DNA of 64,000 nucleotides from Gymnopilus junonius (GCA_015501075.1 JADNYJ010000047.1:185395-249394); one strand, 5' to 3'; counted from the stretch's first letter, positions 47,770 to 59,056 are shown. Numbers and translations are program-made. Notes: generated from the letters alone by a model not told the origin.

Positions 47770-48103
47770 GCAGTCATTTGGATAGATTTAAGATGCCATC
47801 AGCCCCACTGAAGATTGAAATGATTACCACTGTTTGAATGTGAATGTTTGCTAGTTAGACAGGTCTTAGCTTTATCAGTTGGCCAATGCTGAGGCTTGTT
47901 GCTCAGCTGTTCATTTAATAATATCTGGTTACCGTCAATGCGCCACATAATTGATCGACATCACTATAAATAGACCTTCATTTGCTTAGTGCTGCCTGGG
48001 TTGCAGATTGGTTGCATAGAGTTGTCAGTAAGTGCATATAATGAACTGAAAGTCTCCCCTCACTTTCCTTCAATCCACATGACTATCTTCCTTGATAAAA
48101 TCT
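47770..48103. other. AT-rich gap between GMC copies, no gene seen
   Basis: Where the missing GMC N-terminus should lie on the minus strand there is no FAD-binding motif. No repeat ends were recognised. Confidence 0.45.
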
Positions 48104-48465
48104 TTAACTATAAACCACAATATCAGGCACTTGGGAAGAGAATTGGTTAAACATTAGGGAAAAAACCTTTTTCACCAATTACATATGCTGTAGCTGTCCA
48201 GATTTGACAAAATACCTGTCAGGCCAGGAAAAGATTTTTATTAGAATGCATCAGACCTTGCATATGAGCTGCAATGTGAAGGTGTATAATTGATATATCA
48301 GCGATCCACAAATTAGTTGTCCCATAAATCTGCATTGGTCATGGATATATCATCAAGTGTGACACTGGCAGAAAAGCTTCTCTTACTCTGAGCTTGGGGT
48401 CTATGACACCTTTCTTGTCTCGAGGAAGCATTGAACAACTACTGACACCGGAGGCAAACTTCATA
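48104..48465 (-). pseudogene. C-terminal fragment of a second GMC oxidoreductase
   Basis: Reads KFASGVSSCSMLPRDKKGV, DPKLR then (after an intron) IYGTTNLWIADISIIHLHIA with AAHMQ, ATAYVIGEKV and PDIVVYS to a stop at 48104-48106. It is the same C-terminal region as the neighbouring GMC copy and includes the catalytic His. Similarity stops abruptly at about 48465, where sequence of the Tnp2-like element begins, so the rest of this tandem paralogue was probably cut off by transposon insertion or deletion. Confidence 0.7.
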
Positions 48466-48494
48466 AATGCAAACATTCACCATGCCCCAGGCCA

Positions 48495-48877
48495 GCACAG
48501 GCCGAATCGTCGACATCTGCAGAAGTTCGTGCTCAGTTGGAAACCAGTGGCCAACAACCCAATGACGATGAGCACCCTCCACAGAGGGCATGCCTCGATC
48601 AGGTGATGACCCCACATACAAAAGCAGCTATGAAAGCAAAGAAACAGAAGGAGAAGAAAGCGAGTGATTGGCACCTCACAAAGAAGGAGGTCCCCAGGAA
48701 ACAAAGGTAACAAAGGTACGTCTATGGTTTTTTGCTTCTATGTGAGGTACTCATTTTGAAATGTTTGCACAGGATGCTCTTGAGCTCCACATATGAGCAC
48801 TCTGGTGCCTTCCACACCAGAATGTACCTCCGCCAGCTGTAATGGAAGATGATCGGAAGGCCTATGCTAGCCGATTC
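48495..48877 (+). pseudogene. Accessory gene of the Tnp2-like element, segment 1
   Basis: Coding-like sequence AQAESSTSAEVRAQLETSG through TPHTKAAMKAKKQKEKKASD (basic, Lys-rich) to KEVPRKQR. After a short intron, DALELHI is followed by an in-frame TGA, then ALWCLPHQNVPPPAVMEDDR and KAYASR, which continues in frame beyond the hAT insertion. The TGA sits where an Arg (CGA) is expected. The start was not found. Confidence 0.55.
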
Positions 48878-49966
48878 TAGTGATGCCGCTGTCCGGTCCA
48901 GAACCGAGGTTCGAACCTGAACTTTTGAGGACTGGACCACGGTTCAGTCCAAAGTTCAAGTGAACCATGGACCGGACCAAGTGTTCAGTCCAAGGTTCGA
49001 GGATGTGAAGACATGTGTGAACTTGTCTGAACATGGTCCAGACTGAACTTGGCCAAGGTTTATCAACATTGATCATTGATCATCCCTTCATCCATACAAC
49101 TCCCTATGATGCCTTCATCATACTACCCTTCATTGCGATTAATGCTACCATTCATCAGCTATAAAATGTTCCACAGCAGCAGCAAACAAAATGGAAGTTC
49201 AATACAGCTACTCCTGGATGTGTGCAGCCATATGGTCATGTCAAGAAGCAGAATGCGGCAGCTCACGCCCACAGGATGAGCTAAAGAAATATCTCGAGAG
49301 CCCTCTGGAAGACATTGAGAATGTTGTCTCATGGTGGGGTGTAAGTCATCTTCAGCTTCCTTCTTTATCATGTTCTGACCTCAGCATGCCTTTATTTCTA
49401 GCATCACACATTCCAGTATCCAACCTTATCTCGCATGGCATGTGATTATCTTGCTATTCAAGGGTCTGCCACTCAATCGGAGCATGCCTTCTCAAGTGGC
49501 GGAATTACTGGCAGCCACAGCCATAATCGCCTCAAGCACAAACCCTTTGAAGCATTGCAGATACTCAAGGGTGGATACTGTAATGGACATATTGGCATGA
49601 CTGAGGAGGCTCAAAAACATGCCACGGATTTGTTTGAAGCATTCGAAAATGTAGGTTCTAATTCTGTGGATGAAGTGGCCATGCTCAAGTAGATCTCATC
49701 TATCAATTAGTTGGTTTTTAGTGTTACCTCCATCGCTAGCACTTCAGATCTGTGTATGGACCATGCCTATTAAATTTTACCTGCATGTGGATGGCCTTTG
49801 GTTCGGTTCTCGGTCCAGACAGTCATGAACTGTGAACCAAACTTTTTTGGACTGAACCGATAGTCCGGTTTGAAGTTCAGATATTTTTTGGACTGAACCT
49901 TTTGTCCGGTTCTTGGTTCTCATAAATAGGTGGAGAACCGGACTGAACCGGACTTCAGCATCACTA
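48878..49966 (+). mobile_element. hAT-superfamily DNA transposon, internally deleted, with 8-bp TSD
   Basis: Terminal inverted repeats begin TAGTGATGC at both ends (left TAGTGATGCCGCTGTCCGGT; right, reverse complement, TAGTGATGCTGAAGTCCGGT). The octamer GCCGATTC is duplicated exactly at 48870-48877 and 49967-49974. Subterminal regions hold many GGACCGG/GAACCG-like repeats in both orientations, typical of hAT ends. The interior keeps only the 3' end of a transposase gene. It interrupts an exon of the accessory gene; removing the element plus one TSD restores continuous reading (KAYASRFTSEDQV). Confidence 0.9.
49191..49692 (+). pseudogene. hAT transposase, C-terminal dimerisation domain remnant
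   Basis: Two exons: DELKKYLESPLEDIENVVSW ending WG, then HHTFQYPTLSRMACDYLAIQ with GSATQSEHAFSSGG, then NRLKHKPFEALQILKGGY. These are the classic hAT C-terminal dimerisation motifs (the PxLxxMAxDYLAI and SExxFSxGG blocks). The RNase H-like catalytic domain and N-terminal zinc finger are absent from the 1.09 kb element, so it could move only with help from a complete relative. Confidence 0.85.
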
Positions 49967-50794
49967 GCCGATTCACCTCTGAAGATCAAGTGCAGACTTC
50001 AGTCCATAACAGCCTCAACAACAACTCTGGACACATTGCTGCTGCTGCTGACTGCCTCGCAAGTCTCAAGGCTACCTTTTCTCCAAACAGCAAAATATCA
50101 GCAAATCTCGGGTGGATCCCAGAACCCCTTCTCCTGTATGCCTTCCAGGTTGTTGCATCCTTTGGCCTTCCACATTGGGCACTGGATGTCCTAAGCCAGG
50201 ATCCTGACTCCATGTACAATCTCCTTCATGAATACATTGCACTGAATACTTTTGAGCAGGTAGCAGCTGGTCATGGCTACTTGCATATGGGCATCAATCT
50301 TGCTGTTGTCCATGACTTTGTGCTCATGCATAAATTCTATCAAAATTTTGTGTTTTCTTATCTCCATGATCTCGCTAAGATGGAGGCGAAATGGCCAGGT
50401 GCTGTTGAGATGAGTCATGAAAGGGAAAATGCAGTGAAGCATAGAAATGAGGCATGATCTGATTTTTTCTTTGTCAATGACATGCTGACAATCTTTTTAG
50501 CTTGCCAGGAAGCGGGTTGATAAGCTCATTGCAGAGGCCTTCCACAATGACTTTATACAGTCTGTGAAGGAGCCTGCAGCACACTCTGATGATGAAGCAG
50601 ATGATGAAGCAGATGAGGTGGTCATCTATGAGATTGGTGAGGTGGAGGGTCAGTCTGACAAATACACAAAATTTTTTCACAATTTACTTGATCCTCATAA
50701 CTGGAAGGAGCAGCAGAAGAGGGGTTTGCACAAGAAGTGAGTGCTCTTCAGTGTTTTGCATATTTCATGCCTATTTTGACCATTTTCTCATATA
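49967..50794 (+). pseudogene. Accessory gene of the Tnp2-like element, segment 2 (main body)
   Basis: Continues segment 1 in frame: SRFTSEDQVQTSVHNSLNNN, LASLKATFSPNSKISANLGW, PEPLLLYAFQVVASFGLPHW, DSMYNLLHEYIALNTFEQVA, HGYLHMGINLAVVHDFVLMH, KFYQNFVFSYLHDLAKMEAK, then an Arg/Lys-rich helix (RKRVDKLIAEAFHNDFIQSV) and an acidic part (DDEADDEADEVVIYEIGE). The pattern LYN..HE..A..TF.QVA...GY..M..NL..VH is one I remember from mushroom open frames that often sit beside Tnp2-like transposases; this was not searched. Its function is unknown. The Copia element follows at 50800, apparently in or at the edge of an intron (GTGAGT donor at about 50738). Confidence 0.65.
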
Positions 50795-50799
50795 GACAA

Positions 50800-51013
50800 T
50801 GTTGGGGCGCAGGCGACAACCCGAGTATCCGACATTCAGTCGGAGATTGAATACTTACCTTAGATAGTAGGTACGATCGAGATTGTAGTATATAAACAGC
50901 CGTCCAAGAAGGATGGAATGTAACTGTTCTTGTACCTGAATCCTTACCTTCCTTAAAGGGAAGTTAAAGGGTTTTATTAAATGCTACATACGTAGACTAC
51001 ACCGTTGCCAAAG
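50800..51013 (+). repeat. 5' LTR of Copia element 1
   Basis: Begins TGTTGGGGCGC and ends GTTGCCAAAG if the GACAA duplication marks the boundary. It contains a TATATAAAC promoter-like motif (about 50889). The CpG at relative position 15 is kept here and lost in the 3' LTR. Confidence 0.92.
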
Positions 51014-51125
51014 GGTTATGGGCCCGGGCTTTAACAACTTCAAGAGCGTTTAAACCCTTGCGAATTCGAAGCGAACAGCGACATCAAATCAATCAAGTCT
51101 ATATTTATCAAGATCAAGATTCGCG

Positions 51126-54100
51126 ATGGCAATTACCAAAGTCGACACACGTGTTGCTCAATCAATCACGAAGCTTCCGGAATTGCTCAGAGACAGCAAC
51201 TGGATAGCCTGGAGGACCAGAATGGTTACAGCGCTAAAGGTTTGCTGTGTCCTAGAATATACTAAAGGGACTATTCCGAAGCCTGGGACAGATGCGTCTA
51301 CGGAGGATTTAGACGCCTGGCACTTTAATGATTCTTACGCACAATCGCTGATCCAGATGAACATATCTGATAATCAGCTTATTCACACGCAGAGTGCCCA
51401 GACTGCCAAGGAGATGTGGGATAATCTCGTATCAGTTCATGACATCAAGGGCAGTTACGTTGCGATTTCTATTCTTCGCAATCTATTTAAAACTTCCGCA
51501 AATGAAGGTGACGACATCGTCGCACACCTTAACGCACTCAAGAAGTTATGGGAGCGCTCTAATACTATGGACGAGAATAGTCGGATCCCCGACGATCAAT
51601 TTAAAATTATCATAGCGTCGTCCTTGCCTCCTTCCTGGGACATGTTTACTGATCCATACATTAGTAAGCAGAAAGACCTGGAAGAGAACAAGTCGAAGCT
51701 AAAAATAAAGTCACAAGATTTCATCGGTATTCTAATGGAGGAATACCGACGCCGCCAGGAACACAGTCTAGCCTCGGATCAAATAAATTATGTCAGTGGT
51801 CCAGGCCAAGGCCAGAAGCGCAAACTTGCAAACTGCATTGGTGCGACGGCGCATTCGGGCGCTAACGAGGAGAAATGCAAGCACTGCGGTCGTGATAATC
51901 ACAAGACTTGATTGCAAATACCTTGGACAGGAGCGTTGCTCCCTTTGTGGATGGTTCGGCCATGGCACTGGAAATGCCGCGCAAGGGGAAGCCAGAGGGT
52001 AGCTCAGCCGAACAACCACAGAAGAAGCGGAAGATTGGCCAGACCCATCAGACCATGTGCACGGAGACTCGGGATCCTCAGGAGGATGAGGCATCCGAGG
52101 ACGGCACGGTAGCATTCATTAATAATATGGAAGATATTCAAGAAGACGGAACAGTAGCTTATAATTTTAGCAACTACAATCCCCGTAATTATGCCGGAAT
52201 AGACGAGCGAGTTATCTATTATGATTGGCTTGCCAACTCGGCAACAACTTCTCATGTCACGAATCAACGTGATGCATTTATTACATACAAGCCCCTGAAG
52301 AACGCAGTAGTTCAAGGCATAGGAGACTTGACTACGCACGCTGTAGGGAAAGGAACTGTTGAGCTAGAATCAACAGTCGATGGACATAAATATATTGTGA
52401 GGATTGAAGATGTCCTTCACATCCCCAATAATCGCAACAATCTTATCTCACTCGGCAGATGGGATGCCGGCGGCGGCCGTTATCTTGGTGGGAATGGAGT
52501 ATTATCCCTGCTTACCAAGGACGGCCAGCTGATTGCGAAGGGGACAAAAATAGATAATCATTTATATTGCATGGCGATGCGCGTGCGAAAACCCACACAA
52601 CAGCAAAATAATATATGTGCATCTACAGAATGAGTAAATAATGCCGTAGAGGCGGTGCAGAGCTGGGAGGTATGGCATAGACGTTTTGGCCACATAGGAT
52701 ACAGCGGCTTGCAGCGTATGATGCAAGGTCAGCTGGTTGATGGTTTCCATGTGGACGATAGAATGCCGAAGCCGGACTGCCAAGCTTGTATGGAATCAAA
52801 GCAATTCATAGCTCCGTTTCCGAAGAAGGCGCAGCGGTGCGCAACGAGGCCCGGAGAGTTGACCCATATCGATCTCTGGGGCAAGTGCCAAACAGCATCA
52901 ATCCATGGCAATCAATATTACATTAGCTTTGTGGATGATCACGCCAGGCACATACACGTGCGCTTTCTAAAATTAAAGTCAGATGCGGCGCAAAATATTA
53001 AAGACTACATTACAAAATTAAGGGTCAAAGGCATGCAACCCCATGCTATTCGTATAGATGGCGGGGGAGAATTTATTAATACAGATCTTAAAGATTGGTG
53101 CAGAACTCAAGGAATAGACCTTGAGCAGACAGCACCATATTCCCCCTCGCAGAACGGCGTTGCGGAACGTATGAACTGCACGCTCGTGGAATTAGCGCGT
53201 GCAATGTTGAATGCGCGGCGCGTCCCGGAATTCCTTTGGGAATTAGCTGTGGCACATGCAGCATACTTACGCAATCGAACCCATATGAAGGCTCTCCCGA
53301 ACAAGACTCCGTTCGAGGCGTGGACACGGCAACGTCGGATGTTTCTCATCTCCGGGAGTTTGGGGTGCCTGTATGGATACTCAATCAAGGTTCCCATCAA
53401 GAATCTAAATTAAGACCCAAGTCAAAACAGTTTTTGTTCGTCGGATTCGACGATGGGTCAAAATCGGTATTATACTACAGTGCTCAGAGAAGAAATATAT
53501 TAAAATCAAGGAACTTCCGTTTCCTGATGCTTCCCGACCACCCAGCCCCCACGGAATCGATTGGCATAGAGGTGCCCGATGTACGGCCCGAGGGGGAGCA
53601 GGAGGTGAATGTGCCAAAATCGAGCACAGATCTGTCGGCAGAGAATAGGCCACCGGAGATAACCAATGAGCCTAGTCAGAGGAAACGGAAGAAGCTGGAT
53701 GATCCAGAAGAAGATTCTGGGAATAGTGAGCCCAGAGCGCTAAGACCGCGGAGCAGAGTAGATTATGCAAGATTACATGATCCGTTCCCTGATGAGATGA
53801 ATGAGGCCGTACTCACGTCATCAGATATTGTGAACGCGATCACAGAAGTTCCCCTCGGAGGCGATGAGCCAAAGACGATCCATGAGGCAAAGAGGTCCCC
53901 AGAGTGGGAACATTGGGAAGCAGCCATAAATGCCGAATTGGATCAATTAAAGAAGATGGGTACCTGGGAACTCACTGACCGGCTGGCAGATGCACTCCCA
54001 ATAGCTAATAAATGGGTACTCACAAAGAAGTATAATAAATTAGGGGAACTAATTAAGTACAAAGCGAGACTAGTGGCTAAAGGATGCGCGCAGAGACCCG

Positions 54101-55424
54101 GACAAGACTACAATGACACATTCTCTCCAGTTGTGCACTTAGAGACGATCCGCGCAATATTAGCGCTCGTTCCTGTAATGAAGTTTAAAATTCAGCAGTT
54201 GGACGTAAAGGGCGCTTACCTTAATGGAATACTGAAGGAGCGGGTCATTATGCACCAGCCCGAAGGTTTCGGTGATGGCACTGATAGAGTTTGCCGATTG
54301 ATTAAAACCATTTATGGTTTGAAGCAGTTGGGCCGAGAGTGGAACCGCGAGCTAGATCGCAGATTAAAGAATATAGGCTTTCAAGCGCTATGGAGTGATC
54401 CGTGCGCCTATGTCAGGGGGAGTGGTCATACTAATGACTTGGAAATTATCACAGTCTGGGTCGATGATCTATTAGTGTTCACCCTCTCTGACGAGCGCAT
54501 GAAGAAGCTTAAAAGTGAATTGAATTCTATATTGGACCTTACAGATCTTGGGGAACCAACAAAGATAGTTGGTATTGAGATTACTCAAACCCCGGACTCC
54601 ATTACCATCTCACAAAGGCAATATATTGAAACTATTCTATGCCATGAGGGTATGGAGAAGTGTAATCCAGTTTCTACACTATTGGATCCAAATATAGCGC
54701 TCGAACCGAACCCCGAAGGATCAGACGGAAATAGAAGCAATTCTTATGCGTCATTAATCGGTTCCCTTCAATATCTGGCAACCGCCACAAGGCCCGATAT
54801 AGCTTATGCCATAAATAGATTGGCTGCCTTTACAGCAAATCCGAGCATGGCTCATTATACGGCGGCTAAGAGGGTCCTCAGATACTTAGCTGGGACCAAG
54901 AATTATGGTATTACTTATACAACTAAACCTCACGAATTTCAGAGGAACAATCTAGCCTTTGGGTACTCAGACGCCGGCTTTGCAAACGCCGATGACAGGA
55001 AATCTATTTCTGGATACGTGTTCCTATCTCACGAAGGAGCGATTACGTGGGGATCGAAGAAGCAGTCCACAATCGCGCTTTCCTCCACAGAAGCCGAATA
55101 TGTGGCATTATCCGAAGCGTCTAGGGAAGCCATGTGGCTCTGCGCTTTATATGAAGAATTAGGCTTTGAGCAGAAAGAACCAACCTCGTTCTGGGAGATA
55201 ATGACGGTTCTATTGCTATGGCTAAAAATCCCCAGTTTCATAAGAGGGGTAAACATATAGATATAAGATGGCATTGGGTTAGAGAGAGAGTCAAAGAAGA
55301 ATCAGTGTGTATAAAGGACTGCCGAGATCCTCAACAAACGGCAGACATATTTACTAAGCCTTTACAGAGGCCCAAGTTCGTTCGGCATGTTGCCGAACTC
55401 AGATTATTGGACTCCTCGGCTTGA
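51126..55424 (+). pseudogene. Copia element 1 gag-pol polyprotein (broken)
   Basis: Gag starts MAITKVDTRVAQSITKLPEL and ends in a zinc knuckle (CKHCGRDNHKT), where the frame breaks near 51905. The next frame carries the protease block DWLANSATTSH, in which the catalytic Asp of the usual DSAT/DSGT is Asn. An in-frame TGA at 52631 precedes the integrase zinc region (HRRFGH...CQAC) and the D,D-35-E core (DLWG, GGGEF, NGVAERMN). A frame change near 53340 leads to RT (TFSPVVHLETIR, QLDVKGAYLNG, YGLKQ, VWVDDLLVF) and RNase H (GYSDAGFANADDRKSISGY, SSTEAEYVAL). A last shift near 55190 precedes FHKRGKHIDI and DIFTKPLQ. At least five lesions; not autonomous. Confidence 0.9.
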
Positions 55425-55431
55425 GGGGGAG

Positions 55432-55645
55432 TGTTGGGGCGCAGGTGACAACCCGAGTATCCGACATTCAGTTGGAGATTGAATACTTACCTTAGATAGT
55501 AGGTACGATCGAGATTGTAGTATATAAACAGCCGTCCGAGAAGGACGGAATGTAACTGTTCTTGTACCTGAATCCTTACCTTCCTTAAAGGGAAGTTAAA
55601 GGGTTTTATTAAATGCTACATATGTAGACTACACCGTTGCCAAAG
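55432..55645 (+). repeat. 3' LTR of Copia element 1
   Basis: Same length as the 5' LTR with five single-base differences and no indels. Followed directly by the GACAA target duplication. Confidence 0.92.
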
Positions 55646-55650
55646 GACAA

Positions 55651-56052
55651 GAATGACAATGTGTTGTTCTTCATCCCCCTCATGCTTCTAGGTTCAAAGG
55701 TGAGCCTTTACCAGACAGAGTCTCTATAGACTACTTCACACCTCACTTCTGGAACCATGTGCTGTCTGTGGAGGATAAGGCTCACTATATCAAGGATGGT
55801 GTTTTTATTGGAATGCCTCCAGCATATTTGTGCAGCTCTTGGAAGGATGTTTTGGCCTGGAAGGGTGAGTCAGAAGGAGATGGTGGAGAAGTATGGCTGA
55901 GCTGTCTTGAAGGACTATGTGATTCCAACTGAAGAGGAATTGCAACAGCTTAAGGACAGTCAGGAGAGGAGGGAAGAGGAAAAGTGAGCAGCTCATGAAC
56001 AACATGAGGAGGCGGAGGTTGAAGAGGAGCTTGGACAGCCAGCAGGCAATTA
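55651..56052 (+). pseudogene. Accessory gene of the Tnp2-like element, segment 3 (3' end)
   Basis: Sequence to the right of the Copia element resumes the interrupted gene: after an acceptor near 55691 it reads FKGEPLPDRVSIDYFTPHFW then NHVLSVEDKAHYIKDGVFIG and MPPAYLCSSWKDVLAWK. A tail rich in Glu (EEELQQL..., EEAEVEEELGQ) follows in shifting frames. The (L)PDRVxIDYFTPHFWN motif looks like the C-terminal signature of the same accessory family. It ends convergently against the transposase. Confidence 0.55.
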
Positions 56053-56083
56053 AATTCTATGCAAATGTATTTTATTGATATGA

Positions 56084-59056
56084 CTACTTTCTTCCTCTAT
56101 TTAAAGCTAAACAAACCACTAAAGTTTCACAATCAATTCCATATGTTCCTGGTGGCCATTGGAAAGTTGTAAGATGAGTCAAGATATGATGAGGCTCGAT
56201 AATAACTAGTTCTGAGTCATCACTGGGCTGAGAATCAAAAATCCATGCCTTGAAACCTGGATAGTTGATAAATGGTGCACATTCCTCCTCTTCAACTGGA
56301 AGAACTCGGTGTGGATGGATAATGATAAAAGTCTTCAGTGTTGCTTCCAATGGAAGCTGCCAATTTTTTCAATAAATCCAGTAGCATGGCTATGTGTTAA
56401 AGGATTATAGAAATGAATTGCACTGTTGCCCCTGTGTGATCTTTGGCAGCTGAAGGTATGTTCACCTTGATGTATCTGAAGAGGACATCTTGCATGGGTT
56501 GGGAGAACATTTGAGTTTACAGGGTGTGGAAGGTCATTCCAGTGCTGAAATAGATGACCTGTGTGCTGGAGATACTGTAAAAGTGCACCATAGTCCCTAT
56601 CATCAAGCTTGGGTGCTTGTGCTAAGACCTCTGCAGCTTTAATAGGAGTAAGACTTGTGTTCCTAGGGGATTCAGCTGAAGAATTCAAAATAGAGGAAAA
56701 CTCTTTCATCCCTGGTCTGGTCCCATCATATAGAAGAGCTTCTAGGCGGGCTCGACGACTAAATTGGCAAAGCATTGTAAGGTCTGTATCACCTAAATTC
56801 ACAGTAAGGTATTGCAGTTTCTGGAAAGAAAAATAACTTACTAAGCCGTCAGTTTGTTTTAGTACTCTGTAGCATGCCATTGACATGTTCACCAAAAAAT
56901 TCACTCAGGGATGGCATTGGGCCCCAGCATTTTAGAAGGTCACCATTGTGCATTGCATAATGATGATTTGGCATAGATGGGAAGTGTGGAAATAGCTGTT
57001 GGATAGCTGCCCGATAAGTGACATAGTGTTGCATATAGTTATCAGCCTTTTGGAGAGATGTTGTAAATGATGCGACAATGTTTGTTGCTGAAACAAGATG
57101 ATGAAAACACTGAAGATGCTCCTGACCAAAGTCTGTTGCATTTGTTCCATGCCATAGTCCAGGAATAATTAAAGGAAAGATGCTGGTAAAAAGTGTAAGA
57201 TATTCATGAGCCTTGAGTTTACCATGACTTGGATCCCCAAGATTGACTGGTGGATGTTGTACCCAGGTTGGAAGAGTAATATTCTCAATGCAGCTGTGGA
57301 TGGTCTGGAGCTGGGCTTCAGAAAAGTTGAATGGAGGAGTATCAAGGGAAAGTGGGGGAATAAAGTCAGGATCATGAAGATCATCCATGTCAGTATCATG
57401 TGCAAAAAGTGGTTGAGTGGGTGTTGTTGGAGATAAAGAGTCAAGTGAGTTAAGTGTGGTGGATGATGGTGAAGGAGAGTCTGGTGGCAACATATGCAAC
57501 ATTGCTCTTGCTGCCCAGTTATCATATTCAGCAACCTCTTGGTGCAATTCATCAAGTTCTGAGCCTGAATCTGAGATATCTGCATCAGTCCACTGTTCAT
57601 CAAGATCAACGTCCTTAAGCTTTTCTTCCTGTTTTTCATCATGGCCAATACCCCAGAGTGTGCAAAGGTGATATTTGAGGATACCTTCAACCCAGTTATG
57701 GAGAAATCCCAGAATTGTGTGATTAACAGGGTCCCAGTAAGAAAGCCGGTGTAGAGATGTCCAACGCACACCTGTTTCTGTTTCTTTAGCAGCTCAGCCA
57801 GTCTTGGTAGTCAGATTGAGCCATTCCTTTGCTTGATCTTGGACCTCTTTGCCATTTTGCCTTTGCCAGAATTGGAAATTGAGGTCTTCAATTTGGTCCT
57901 GAGTTGAAAGACAAAAGGAACAGTACATATTTGCTGAATGTGCAAGAAATCCAGAGACCTTGTTATTTGCCTCTAGATCAGCAATCAATGGTACTGCTTT
58001 GACAGTGTTTGGGACTCCTTCTGGGTGCCTGAAGGTTGGTACAGAATAACCTGTGTTATACTTTTGAAGAGAGCTGACAACAGGATCAAGAAGGTGAGAA
58101 ATGGTTGTTGGATTTGGTGCATGAGGGGAAGGAGTAAGTCCAACAAGAAAAGTGTTCTCTGGCTGATAGTGAAGGTGAGGAGGTAGATTCAGGCAATATA
58201 GCAAAATGGTGCCAGAGGATGCTTTCTTTCCTAGAAAATTTCAAGAATCCTGAGTGTTTAGTCTAGTCTAGAAAAAAGAATTCCTCACCAGCTATTTTAT
58301 TGGAATATGGATTAAACCAGTCCACATAGACTGCAAAAATTAAATGGTATGGTGATTGAACAGAGTCATATAATTCTTGCCATGCAGGGCTATCCTGAAC
58401 GTCTTCCATCTCACTGCCAAATGCTGCTGAGTGACGGGCAGTTCTATGTTGGTTCCATGTTTCCTGAAGACTATCCTCAATAATTTGGTGTGACAGAAAA
58501 AAATGTAGCCAAGAGTCAAAGGACTGTGTTGTGTAAAGACATTGTGGTACCCATTTTGGACCCTGTGATGAATTCTTTAGCTTCCATAATGGGGTATTGC
58601 AGGAACACAATTTGGGCGAGGCCTTCCATTCACACCACCAAGGTATAGGATGTGAATAAACAGAGAAGCACTTGGGACAGCAGGCAGTTTGAACAAGTTC
58701 AGGTTCTAGAGAACAGTGTACATATGTTGATCAGACATCATGAGGGATTTTGATCTGAGGGAGGTTGATGTTGAATCCAGATGCAAAGAGAGCTGACTGA
58801 ACTAGTTGAAGAGTGATAGTTAAAATAACCTCAATTGCATGAAGAAGCATATTAGCAGCAGATCGGCTAAGATGCATCCAAAGGTGTAGCCAGGCCACAA
58901 GAAGAGCAACCATCTCCACAATAGTTGCAAAGGAAAATGAAAGATCTGTCTAATCTGTATAAGTAGCCTTGAAAAGAAGATATTTGACTAACCTTTGGAA
59001 GGTTTTGCACCCTGACTTTGGCTCAGATTTGGCTGTGGGACATCTGGAGTTGGTCT
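56084..59056 (-). pseudogene. Tnp2-like (CACTA/KDZ-related) DNA transposase, decayed
   Basis: Read on minus: a helical hydrophobic segment (MVALLVAWLHLWMHLSRSAA), a zinc cluster (CCPKCFSVY...WWCEW...CSC), a catalytic-domain start HLIFAVYVDWFNPYSNKIAG, LYCLNLPPHLHYQPENTFLV, SHLLDPVVSSLQKYN, FRHPEGVPNTVKAVPLIADL, NKVSGFLAHSANMYCSFCLS, GVRWTSLHRLSYWDPVNHTI with LGFLHNWVEGIL, then LIIPGLWHGTNATDFGQEHL and FGEHVNGMLQSTKTN and a long C-terminal part. This is the layout of large mushroom transposases matching the plant Tnp2/Transposase_21 group. In-frame TGAs follow PHDV and TTKTG, both where Arg is plausible. The 5' end is cut by the LTR at 59057. Superfamily naming is from motif memory. Confidence 0.72.

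Larger units (their letters stand above)
50800..55645 (+). mobile_element. Copia-type LTR retrotransposon (element 1), structurally complete, coding-dead
   Basis: Two 214-bp LTRs (50800-51013 and 55432-55645) flank a 4.4 kb interior with gag, protease, integrase, reverse transcriptase and RNase H in Copia order (integrase before RT). The 5-bp target duplication GACAA lies at 50795-50799 and 55646-55650. After the 5' LTR comes GGTTATGGGCCCGGGC, a primer-binding-site-like segment also found in element 2. A purine tract (GAGGGGGAG) precedes the 3' LTR. The LTRs differ at five positions, all CpG transitions. It inserted into the Tnp2 accessory gene. Confidence 0.95.

Noticed and set aside
48890..49060. 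GGTTCGAACC-like sequence as a tRNA T-arm
   Set aside because: It belongs to the subterminal repeats of the hAT element; no cloverleaf can be built around it. No tRNA or rRNA gene was found elsewhere by eye.
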